Positions 1-12,200 of a DNA stretch of 64,000 bases are shown here, piece by piece; position 1 is the first letter of the stretch, and each line of letters starts with the position of its first letter. The notes under the pieces are model-generated. The model ran no database searches and was not told the origin of the DNA. It saw nothing but the letters and a program-made list of their open reading frames with translations. This DNA comes from Blasia pusilla (lineage: Eukaryota > Marchantiophyta > Marchantiopsida > Blasiales): positions 22,940,001 to 23,004,000 of the forward strand of contig CM114271.1 of NCBI GenBank assembly GCA_050084515.1. The letters run 5' to 3'. The position numbers and the translations under genes were made by a program.

Positions 1-213
1 ACCCTGGAACCTACTGATAAGCCGAGTGGGGCGGACTGCCATCAATATTCGAAACGCTCTCTGCCAGTTCTCGTTACTAGTTTTCCTCAAGTTGAGTATG
101 TGTACAATAAGATTGAAAAGGTCGACGAAATTGTAGGGATCCCCCAAATATGCCTCAGGCGTAAACAGAAAGCCATAGGCAGCACTCTTGATTATCAGAT
201 CTATTGAAAATAC
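1..213 (-). CDS. Channel repeat III S2-S4 exon, cut by window edge
   Basis: Reading on the minus strand from 213: S2 (VFSIDLIIKSAAYGFLF), the S2-S3 join with YLGDPYNFVDLFNLIVHIL, then S4 as WQRAFRILMAVRPTRLISRF. The D-P-Y-N-F-V-D pattern is the classic S3 signature, and the regularly spaced arginines are the strongest voltage-sensor signature in the visible part of the protein. A possible donor lies within the last dozen bases, so the true exon end is uncertain. The pore of repeat III and all of repeat IV should lie to the left of position 1. Confidence 0.85.
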
Positions 214-3200
214 CTGCAACCACCAATGGCCACCAATTCTAAGGTCTGCAGATCAAATTCGTAGGCACATCCTGCTCTTATCGGCTCAACAGTTCACATC
301 AGATAATCCCTTCTTTCAAAGGGGAGTTCAGTTTGGCTCAGTCCTTCACACGTACAGTAATGTATTCCATCTATATTAGCATTGGAGTGGTCAGAAAAAA
401 ATTAGTCCTCATCACGAGCCGTGAATCAAATGCCAATGATTATGCATAGGTAGTGCAGGCAGGCACACATGATCATGGGAAAAGGATTGGAATTCCTAAA
501 GTGACTGAATTTGGGACTATCGCCAAGTCTCTACTTAGAAGTTGTCAGTGAGTGTGCTCTTATGTGAGGTGGTTGGCATTCTCCATGAGTTTCTGCAGAT
601 GTGATGTCCAGTATGACCATTTTCCTTCATTTGAGTTTTATTTGAGTTTCTCTTCTCATTTCTAGAAGATCAGCACCTTCTTTGCTATTAGTATCACAAC
701 CTCTCCAGGTGATCTATGATTTCTTCAGACTACGACAACAACGGATGCGTTCAAATCTAAAAGCACGCGTGTCTATGAGAAAGGATGAAGAACCCCACCC
801 ATTTCTTGATACAAAGGGACACTCCATGGATGCCCAGTACACATGAGTCATTACAGGATGCAAAAGGGTGCACATCCAAGTAGGCAGACTTGAATTTTGG
901 TTCAAAGGTAGATTGAAGCTAAAGACAAGTTATGCTTCTTATGGTCACTGCACACTTGACTGCATTAGAAAGCATGGTCAGAGATCATTCAGAATCCCAG
1001 CCATTCCTTGAAACAAATGAACATTCTATGGATGTCCAGTACACAGGAGTCATTACAGGAGGGTGCGCACACATTCAAGGAGGCAGGCTTGAATTTTGGT
1101 TCAAAGGCAGATTGGAGTGAAAGGACAAGCTACACTGCTTATGGTCATTCCAAACTTGACTGTATTGGAAAGCATGGTCAGAGATGGCCCTCCATCAACT
1201 CATACAAAAGGCCCGAAGGTAAACGTCTGTGGACAGCGCATGCGCCTTCACCAGAATTCTACAGGTATTGCACGCCTGTAAATATTTTCATGATAGAAGG
1301 TCAGCACAAAGTACAGAACCGGTTAGAAATTCAGTTTTTGTGCCTTCCCTGAGACTGGAATCTGCAAGAAGTTTTCGAGTAAAGATGAAAAGTATGGACC
1401 AACTGACCGGTAGTGTGATGTCTGGTTCAGAGCGGGTGCAGCTGATTGAAGGGCTATTCAAACAGATGATGCTACAAACTGGTTAAAAGTATTGGCAATC
1501 ATAAGCTCCATGGCTTCCCTTGTGATGTAAAATGGTCAAGGCGGATGTGGTCGAGGCTTACATGCCAGGGAATGTGTTCGCAGTGGATCCAAAGATTCAG
1601 GAATACTCACAGCTAGTACAATGTAGTCCAATATCGGCAAGAATGGTGTCCCATATAGGATCAAAGGCACTCCAGTTGTACCTGTCTCAATAACAACGAA
1701 TATACTAACAGCTGCAATAAAAATCTGCCACCATTGATACCAGATGTTATCAATCACCCTGTTGCAGAAGGCTCGAACTTTGCTGCCAGGGTTGAAAAGG
1801 AATAGAGACCTTGGAGACATATACCATGGTACAACTTTCTCACCAGAACCTTCTATGCCCTCATAGTCAGAGAGGACGAACGAGGTGCGAACCTTCTTTC
1901 TACTTGGAGTTCTGCCATAAGGATCTTGAACTGGGTCAAGTTTAGACTCTTCCTTATTAGACTGCTTTGCCAGTTTAGCAACCATGGCTTGCTCATCTAC
2001 AACTGCTAAGAGTGCAGCTTGGAGTGCTGTTCTGTTTGCACCATCAGTAGTGGCGAAATTTGATTCATTGAAACCAGTTCTTAAGATGACTTTGTCAGAT
2101 AGTTGGCTGGGTCTCCGACGCATCGGGGAGTTCACAGTGGTTGAAGTCATTAGACCTATGGCGTTAAGAGCTCCTGTGCTGCTTCGTCGAAGAATTCTTG
2201 CCTTTGTCTTATCACTCTCTGCAGTGGAGCCTGGTATGTCAACTGTGGTGAATGGAAGTCTCCTTGAAGAGTTTGCTTCAATAGTCGGCAGAGCTGATCG
2301 TGACCTCTTTGGAAGTCTATCTTCCACAACCGGTTCTGGTGATTGTGCAGGAACCATCCTCACGAAGCCAGTGTCCGGTTGTAGGACAGGAAACAGCGAC
2401 ATACGTGACACTCTCATGGTACTCATTCTCCGCCTCATATCTGTGATCCCTCTTTGTGCTCCTTCCACTGCACCAACAAGCCAGTCTGAACTTCTCGTAC
2501 TTGAAACATGGTGAAGATGCTTTGTATGCAACCACTTAAGGTGTTCTCTCTGTAGAAGCACAGCCACCATATATATCAGTCACATTTGTTGGAAAACAGG
2601 ACTGCATGGCAAGCATTGTAGCCACCATAAATGCTCCTGAACAAAGCCTACCAAGAATAGTTGGCTAAATAGCACTGTATTTTCTACCAAAAATTTGGGA
2701 AGGACCAAGTTATAGACTAGAACTGAACACAACACTACAGAACTTCTTACCTTCTGAATGTGCTTCTTTTGGTTGTCTGTGAGCTCAGTTTCCTCCAGGA
2801 TTGTGGCAATAATGAGGTTGAGGATCACATAAGCGGTTATCATAAAGTAAAGTACATACAAGAATGGTGCAACCCACCTAACACATCGGAACCACTCAGT
2901 TTCATTAAGACGATGGCACTGAAATTTCTGCTCATCACAAACAGTATGCGCCTTGGCTCACAGATTTCTTTCAAGGAGGATTCAAAAGCTAAAGCAGGTA
3001 AGCCATCCAGCTGTGATGATGCTAGAAGATACACGGTCTTGCCATTGGCTAGGTTAATTTTACCTGAAGCTGTGTAACTATGCAGCTATGGTTCTCAACA
3101 CTCTCATTCATACTTTCCTAACCCTCACCGTTTTATAAGTCGAACATTGAATAACTACCTCAAGAACGGTGAACAGAAACACTTCAAAAAAACGTTTTGA

Positions 3201-6200
3201 TAAACAATCTCAAGTAATCCTATCCTTTCATTTGAAAAAGTGGGCACGCCTTGGACTGAGGCACCCTGAAATACCATGTTTGAACTTCTTTTAGTCAGGG
3301 AACTGTGTGCCTTCATAATGGAAGTCCTGGTGCAGATCAGTAGGTAATTGACCTCGCTTAAGGGTATACCCCTGAGAGAAAAGTCACTCTGGTCATGCAT
3401 TACAGAGAACTTGGTTGACAACTTATATATCTGAGTAAGGGGACGATTATTTAGCAGCATAGGGAAGAAGACCTTAGCCATACATGTGAAACCAGGCACA
3501 ATATGTGTTATAGAAACTTTTTCTTCAATCTGCTCAGTGAGAGGGGTACTTTCTTACTTGGATGATTGGCTAGTTGTTGTGTCACACCCTAATGTCTCTA
3601 TTGCCCACTTGTCAGTGTGAAATTTCAGCTCACCTGAAATATTTAAAGGCATATCCTAAGTAATCGAACTTCCAACGCTGTGAAATAGGGATGCTCATAC
3701 CTATTTTTCACTCCTGGACGCATAGAATTCCACATTTCATTAGGCCAGCTTTCGGCTGTTGTAACAGAGAACCAGGTTATCATTGCTTGTATAAATGTAT
3801 CATAGTTGGCACGAGGGTAGCCCTCTTCGAAGTTGTTGAACTGACCACCCCACAGCTCCATACTGATGACTGAAAATACAAGAATTATAAGCAGAAGAAA
3901 GAAGAACACACTCGCCATAGCTCCTGTACTTCTGAGAATTGCTGCCTGTGCAAAGAAGTGAACGGCTTCAGCTACATCTCCAGATTCTGCTTCATAAACC
4001 ATCACTTATTTTTGTACAAAAGAAATAGCTTTGTATTGTGTTCCAATTGTGTGAAGTACAACATCAACTCCATCTTGTAAAGATATTCTAAGCACTGCGA
4101 GGTAAGAAGTGGTGAGGTCTAGTGTAAAGGCACCCTAAGGATCAGCTGTTAGCATGCAGGAAAGTAAAACTGGAAAACTGTGAAGAGATAGTTGAGATGA
4201 GACGTGCCAGTATTGATCCACTTTCTTCTTCATCATGTCTCTTCTTTTGGTAAAACCAACGCAACATTCTGATAGGGGTAATGTTGGGGTATACATGTTG
4301 TGAGGCCACGGCACCAATGGATACACAAACCACTAATGCATCAATCAAGTTCATTCCTGGATAACCAAATGTAGCCATTAGCCAAAAGCTGACCTGCAAC
4401 TACACTGTTGAACATCCTTGAAAACTACTCTCCGACCACCACTTTCTTGGTAGGGAGTTAGAAAGAAAAGACCACTGCGAGAGTTTCCTTGCGAGTTCAC
4501 AGATGAATTCAAAATAGCTTCAGATTGGGAAAGTGTGGAAACTGTAAGGCTTTCTTTGATATCCACCACTAAAGAGATGTTCTATAGTAACGTGTATGGA
4601 GCAAAATGACAAGACTCTAGCAGTTGTTACTGGAAAGTTTGGACAAACTTCAGTGTCAAGAGGTTGGTCAGTCGCGACATCAAGCTGCTCACTACCATAG
4701 ACACTAACCTGATGTGGCAACAAAAATAGCATTAGGTCCTGTTCTCTGATGGTCTGAAGCCTTCAGACCTGATCTGACTTTTCACTCGGACACAATGCAA
4801 GCACTTCCACACATAGCTTGATTCAAGTGAACGTACAAGACTGGATCAGTTAAACCTGTTTAGATGTATTTGATGATTGTAAGAGCTGATAGGGGTGGTG
4901 TGATAGCTTGAGGGAATTCTTCAGTTTCATGGGGTTGGTCTTCACAACTAGGATTGAAGGCTCATTTGTGAAACAGAGGTGCAGATTAATGAAAACAAAG
5001 TGGGTAAATGATATTTACAAGTTATCTAGGTAGCCACAACCAACAACATAACTACGCAAGAGTTTCTCATAAACAAGTTTGTTTCATACTTTCATCTATA
5101 AAGTTAACAAGGCCAGCTGCTAAGAACCGCAAAATAAGCTCTGCAGCAAAAATGCATAACATGACCGCCTCCAATATTACTGTTCCTTGGTCAAGGGTCT
5201 TACTGAAGTAAGGATTCAAAAATTTATGTAGCATCTAATACAAGGGTCTGCCTTATGGAACAGCTTATTGCCTTTAAACAAATGCAACTTGGGGTTCTAC
5301 TGTTGCTATTGAGTCCCCACTTTCTTAGCATGCAATTTTTCTGATTCTTAACCAGTAAATGCGTAACAATCCCTTCAGAAAGTTGGCAGAAAAGAGTAGT
5401 ACTATATTCATTTATTTTGAAACATGATTCATCCTGAAAGGTAAAAGCTAAACCCATCTCTGCAATGATGGTGGTGTCTGTATCAGTGTGCCGGATGAGA
5501 GGTCCATTTGAATTCAGATTACACAATTTATTCCTCTACTAGACCAAGGTGTATTTGAAATAAATCTAGAGCTCATGGTGCAAGGATACAAATATTATCT
5601 CGGTGCCTGGAGCTCATGTTTGCTTTCAAGCTACAGAGACCTGCCATGTTGAGGCTGATGAAGAATAATTCAGCAAAGACAAAGATCTTGCTTTGCACTA
5701 TGAGCTGGCACTTCTTCGAGAGATTCTGAGCTGCATGTAGAGTTTGCATAGATATGTGACGAGAAATAGAGTGGCCAAAGCGAGCAGCACTCCGAGCGCC
5801 ACCTGAGAGATTCCGAGACAAGGTGCGAGAGAAGGTGCCAGACATGCTTTGGTCCAACGGTTGCTCATCATGTTCAGGCATGCCTTCACTGAGTTCAGCA
5901 GTGCCTGTAAGACCAAAGCTGCTGATACGTTTAAGGTAGGAGTTGGGATCATTCCAATCCACAGCTCTGGACATGGATCTCCTCAATCTTGTGCTCTGAC
6001 GTCTTAGAGTTTGAGAGAATTTTTGACTCAACTTCATAGTCCTTCGTCGCATGCGCTGCCTCCAAGTCAGCTTTGCATCATCACTCAAGATGACTTCCTT
6101 CAACAGCTTAGCCATCGTGATTGCATTCGCAAATGAGAATGCCTTGTCTCGTCGGTACTTTTTCAGGAGGATCTATACCCATGCCACAAGTGAGCAAAAA

Positions 6201-9200
6201 ATACAGCCCACTTGAAGCCTCTGGAAAAGCAGGAGTGATAGGAGTGCCTACACAGCTCTGTTTCACTCAGAATCCAATGGCTTGATCATATGAAGAACAA
6301 TTATATCCTGTCACCTTAACAGAAAGAGCAAGGAAGCACATCTACTGACTCCATTTGGAATCACTTTTTTTTCTTTTTCTTTTTTCGCTTTGCCTCTGAA
6401 CTCCAATTGCATCTCTTCTTTCCATCCCAGACCCTTCTTATGAAGCTGACCCTATGATTCAAAAACTGTCATTTCTATCTGGTTCTTTAATATTTAAGTC
6501 TCCTATGCACATTGACTTCCTTGTAGACAGAGAATCAAGCTGTTTTTCCAGTCTGATCATTAGAATGAAGATCCTGAATTGATGAATTTCTCAGTTGAAT
6601 CTACTGTGTACATTTCCTTTCAAGAATGATATACCTGATGTTCCTGTCTTACTCTAAGAAACACTCCACTTATTGCTGCAACAAAGATGTTCACCAAGAA
6701 GTAACTTCCGATAACCACCAGAATGATGTAGTATGCCTCTGCAAACAGAAGCAAAAAGACATCCAAACAAATAATCTTGTAACTTCCTGTTTGCAAGTAG
6801 ATACTCCTGAATGCCACACAAAAGCATCCTTGAAAATCCTTGGTGTTGGGTTCTAACAAGCATTACTACCTTGCTGTTCTCTCTGTTCCTTCATTCTGTC
6901 CCCAAATGCAAGAAATACACACCTGACGAGCCATCAGTATCTTTCATGTTGTACATTAAAAGAGACCATCCTTCAAACGAGAGAATCTGTAGAACCAAAA
7001 GAAGTTCAAGTGACTACTATTTCCAATGTAAAATCAGAATCACTTGTTGAACAAGGTAATAATCTCGTTGAAGGTGTTGCACAACTGCATTTGAATTAAC
7101 TTTTTCCTACTGGACATAAGAAAGGACCAGCCTACCAAGGCGGTAATCTGTCCAGTGATGCAAACAATAGATCAAAGGATTTCAGTAGGCCAGCAAAGGC
7201 ACCCTCTACAATGGTAGATGAGAACTGGGAACAGGAAATATGGGAATTTAACCTCTGGAATGGACATGAAAACACATAAACACAGAAGATGCTAGTTTTA
7301 GTTGAGCATACTTAATGCATAATAGAAATACTTTGGCCAATTACTATTGAAGTTAAGAGCCATACTTTTATCTCCAAAGATATGGTAGGATATCAGTACC
7401 TGTTAGCAAAGCTAGAAATTCAGGGCAGTGCAGATACCTTTCTACATCATAAATAGGGCTATGGTTTCAACCTGAAACAAAGTGAGAAATGCTGCTGCAT
7501 AGTTGTCAAAGCTGGTTGCTCCCCAATTTGGATTTCCCAAGTTCTGGAGAAGACAGACAATCCAGTTCAGAGAGCTCTGTTAATTCCTGGGAGGTACTTA
7601 CCTGCAGGAGGAATGAGAACGTTACTTTTCTTTGAGGAAAATAGTCTCATTGTTAGATTTTTTTAAAAGGTAGTTTTTGCTGCCAGCTGTCTGCTGAACC
7701 ACAATACTGTGACATTTCGTGACTCTAAACATGATTGTGAGGTTTCATCAACTGAGGAAATGAAGTTCTTGGGATCCATGACTACAAAGTGATTCGAACA
7801 GTCACTATTCTACAGCTTCTTGCATGAAACAATGGTAAGGCTCTTGGGCTCCACGACTATGAAGTAGTTCAAACAGTGACTATTCCACAGCTTCTTGCAT
7901 AAAATAATGTTGTTAGAAATGTCCTAAATTTCTATGCTGATCAAGTCCCCAGAAATACTGGAGAGTTTTGTTGCCAATTACTTTTCATTAGTACTTTCTC
8001 CCAATAACAACAAGATTCTATTTTGTTTTGTTTTACTTTTCACCTTATCGTATGGCTAAGGAAAGCGGGCTGTAATGTTGTCAAGATTGGACATGACCAC
8101 AGAAGTGAATGTTTTTCTTGATTTTCAGCAACCTACCTGTATTGATACCTAGCAATCCAGATACCCAGAGTCAACTGGGACCGATGGGCTTTTTCCGGTG
8201 ACTCACATGCACAGGTATCACTTTGTGAAATCCATGCTAGCCTAGTCACCTCAGAGTTTCAGATATTCCTTAATTTGATGGAACCTATTTTCAAGTTTGG
8301 AATCAAAGAATGACAATGTTTCTCAAATCTGAAGAACTCATGGAGATGGCCGTGGGGGGACAGAACTGAAGACCATAGAACCTGCTGCAGCAGCTATGCT
8401 TGTGTCTCAGCAAAACCTTAACAATCAATTGAGAATTTAGTGTGCAGGAAGATGACTCCACTCTCTGCTATAATTAATGATGTCTAATGACATCAGAGGC
8501 TTGGTCACATCAGCAAACCCATACTCACAGGACTCACAGGACTCCACAGCAAAATGGAGAGGCACAGAAGAATATAACTTTGTTTCATGTCTTGTACTTG
8601 CAGTGCTACAGCAGTCAGGACTTGAAAATGCTTATTGGGGTAAGGAATAGCCACAGCAAATTAGGCTCAGAGCAAGAGAGTTTGTTTGAGTTCCCTGAGT
8701 CTGGGAGAACAAGTTGAGTGGGAGCTTTAGCAGCTCCAGCATGGACCACCACTGGAGTAGGTATACATTCACAAGGGTGAGCACTCTGAGCACTACTCTC
8801 AATCCTATAAACATTCCAATGTACAACAGATTTCTTGAAGCTTCACCAGAACAAGTTCAGATGGAGCCACAGATTGGTCACAAAGAATCCAAGTCCAAGA
8901 TAACTCCAGAAGAAACAAGTGCTGGACCATGAAAATCTGAAACAATTTCTATGTGAGTGCAGAAAGATGATGTTCCACTCTAGGAGTCGCCTCACGGGGA
9001 ATCCAGAGAAGGAGAAGTTCCCTGATGCAATATTTAGTCCTCAAGAGAAGATCAATATTGATGAATCCAAAACCTATGCCAAAGCTCTCTCCAGGCAACA
9101 AGTAGTTCACTTGAAGAATGCAGTGGAATGAGGTTCAATGACACATGGTCACTCACCTCACCCCCACCAGGTAGAAGGGCTGTGGGATGTAATTGGATTT

Positions 9201-12200
9201 TCCAGATCACATACAAGCCAGACAAGGGGATTGAAAGGTATAAATCCAAATTGGTAGAAAAAGGCTACTAGCAGGTACATGACATGGGCTACACTCAGAC
9301 TTTCTCAACTGTAGTAAGAACGACTTCAATTCAACTTATGTCTGCTCTGGCAGCTCAGTATGATCTTGGAGTACGTCAGATGGATTAAAGACAGCATTTG
9401 TGAATGGTACTCGTAAGGAGGAAGTGTACATGGAGATGCCTGAGGGAGTGCCAGACCCTACTTGCCGAGATTCTAGACTGCACAGGTGCACTGATGGACT
9501 TGAACAGTCATCAAGACTGGTATCATGGGACAGATCAATTTGTTTTGTTCAAATACGACTTAGAAAATCTAATAAATGTGACCATTCTGAAGGATCGGGA
9601 ATTTTTTGTTCAATGGGCCCTTTCAGTAGATAACGTAATACTGATTAGCGATTGTATGGCATAGCTGAAATCTGTGTAGGACTCAAGACAGGAGGAGCTC
9701 AGAATGGCAGACCTAGGACAAATCCCTCATTTTCTTCAAATGGAATTATCTAGTAAAAGAAAGGAACGATAGAGAGGAGGGATGGGTAAGACTATCTCAG
9801 ACCAGGTTTGTTAATAATGCACTTTCAAGGTCTAAGAAATCTGACTGCAAACTTGTGGATGCACCAGTGGAGTTAGGACATAAGCTCTCTAAAAAGGATT
9901 TTCTTGGAATGAGGAAGAGAGGAGCTTCATGAGAAAAATACCTCATAAGAGTGCAGCTGGAAGTCTAATGTGGGCCACTGTTTGCACCAGGCCTGACATT
10001 TCTTTTGCGGTAAGCATGATTTCTGGATATATGGCTGAACAGGGTCCAGCTGATTGGGTTGCTGTGAAAAGGACTTCTAGAAATCTAAAGGGGACAGCAG
10101 ACTGGGGACTGGTATACAGTAGAATGGACAGTTAGAACCATTTTATGGGGACTGTGATACTAATTGGGGTAGTAGCCTGGATGATTGAATGTCCAGACAC
10201 CTAGTTTCTGTTTCTTGTTACGACAGGCAGCTGTATGCTGGGGAAGCAAGAAGCAGAAATCTGTTGTCTGAGGGTATGGCTTCAGCGAGAGTTCTCACAG
10301 AGGAAACTTGATCAGGAAATTTTCTAAGTGGGATAGGAGATCAGCAAGGTAAGACTGTAGTGTCTTTTGACCTTCCTAGAGAGAACCACATTCAGTGAGT
10401 GGACCAAGGACATACACATGAATATTAGGGAGATGGTGCAAAAGGGATTGATAGGGGTCGAAGATTATGCTACCAATGAAATGGTCTGAGACAGTTTTAA
10501 CAAAGGATTGACTAGAGAGAAACACATTATTCGTAGTGCTACTGTTAATGTAGGTAGTCACTTAGTGGGAGTATAAGAAATCAGCTAAATAACTTTTCTG
10601 ATCGCCAGTGACCAACCTCTACTGACACCTAGCAGTCAAGATACACCTAGTCAAATAGGATAGATAGCCTTCTCTGGTGATTCACATGCAACAGGTGTCA
10701 CTTGTCAGTGAGTAGGCTAGCATGGACGTGAATTGCATTCAGTTCATTAAGGACACAATTCTGCTCAAGCAAGGACAGAACTTAGAGGTCCTTGAATACA
10801 TACGTAAGCTACTCTGACTGGCTCTAAGTTGCAAATCACATTCCTGACAGATGCGAGTTGTGCTATTTCCTGCTCAATTCTGTCTGTTATATTGATCAGT
10901 CTAGTCCTCTGATTTCTTACAGTTTTAAGCTCAACAGATTCCAGGAACAAGAAACAATCCATTAAGCCAAGGATAAGACTAACAAAAAATTTCCAACAAG
11001 ACTGAAAAAGTGTATGGAGACAACCCCTCTAGGTAAGGATTCCAAGGCTGACTCTACATCCCTGCTGGGAGAACTCTAAGTTTCAGTGGACACAGGAATC
11101 CATCAACACCATAGAGTAGAACTTAGCATAACTCCCCTCCAAATTGTGCATTGGATGTCACACTTCCCTCTCACATAGATTTAGGAACTGACCGAACAAA
11201 GCTGTTCTTGCTCCGTTGGGCAGGTGTCACCAGTTGTCCTGCTGATTGTACAAAATTTCTCTGGGAACGAAATTTGCTCGTCTGACTGCCGTACACACCT
11301 GCAATGAACACGACCAGTCAGCTGGGAGGACATATACAGTGACTCCACAAATCTGAGACCAGAACCACAAAGGACAACAATCAGGATAAAAGCTGACATC
11401 AAGTTACTTTGGTAGGAATCGTAACCTTGAAACTGCCAACCACACTGAACACCAGTAGACTGATCTCTCTGTGCATGTGTTTAGGAAAGGTGAAAGTAGA
11501 CTTTTACCTCATGCGCAGATTGCCATTAAAGAAAATTACACCCACTAAGCCATAGAAAGATAAGATGATGAGAGTGAAAACGATGACAGTCTCCAATGCA
11601 ACCACGCTCTTCGTTATGGCATCCATAATAGCCTGTAGACAAACAGATCAGACACGCTACTGAATATAATGCTTTAATCAAGACATTTAAAATAAGGCAA
11701 TGAGAGACATACTCTGAAAATGCATCAGTGTTGCTGGGATCAGTTGGAGTGTTTACCTACCCACCCTCAATCTTGATTCGGACGACTTTGGTCCATTTGC
11801 TTGTGGGCATCCCCCTACAAATGACTAACTATCTAACCTGTATTTGAAGTGAGCACACTTCCCCACATCCTACAATCCAAGGCCCCAGGCTCCTGGTGCA
11901 CATTGATCCTAGTGTATAGTTGAATATGACAAAACGAAACCCAAGTAGATCAAATCTCGTGTGAAAGACGGCAATTTTACAGAATCCTCGCATATGGTAT
12001 AGGCAGCAAACCAGGAAAAAGAACCAGGGAAGGAACAATGAACATACGAGCACATTTCCGATGAAGGAAAAATGACGAAGAATCAGCAGTGCACGAAATA
12101 CTCGCAGGGTTGCGAGGCGAAGCCAGAACTCTTTCTTGAGCACAATTGTTCTTATAATGTGAACCCTGTGTGTTACATGACCCAATTACGATGTAAAAAG

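Noticed and set aside
1984-2514. 176-codon plus-strand open frame
   Set aside because: It is antisense to the channel II-III linker exon, which has recognisable helices and splice sites; the plus frame has no motif.
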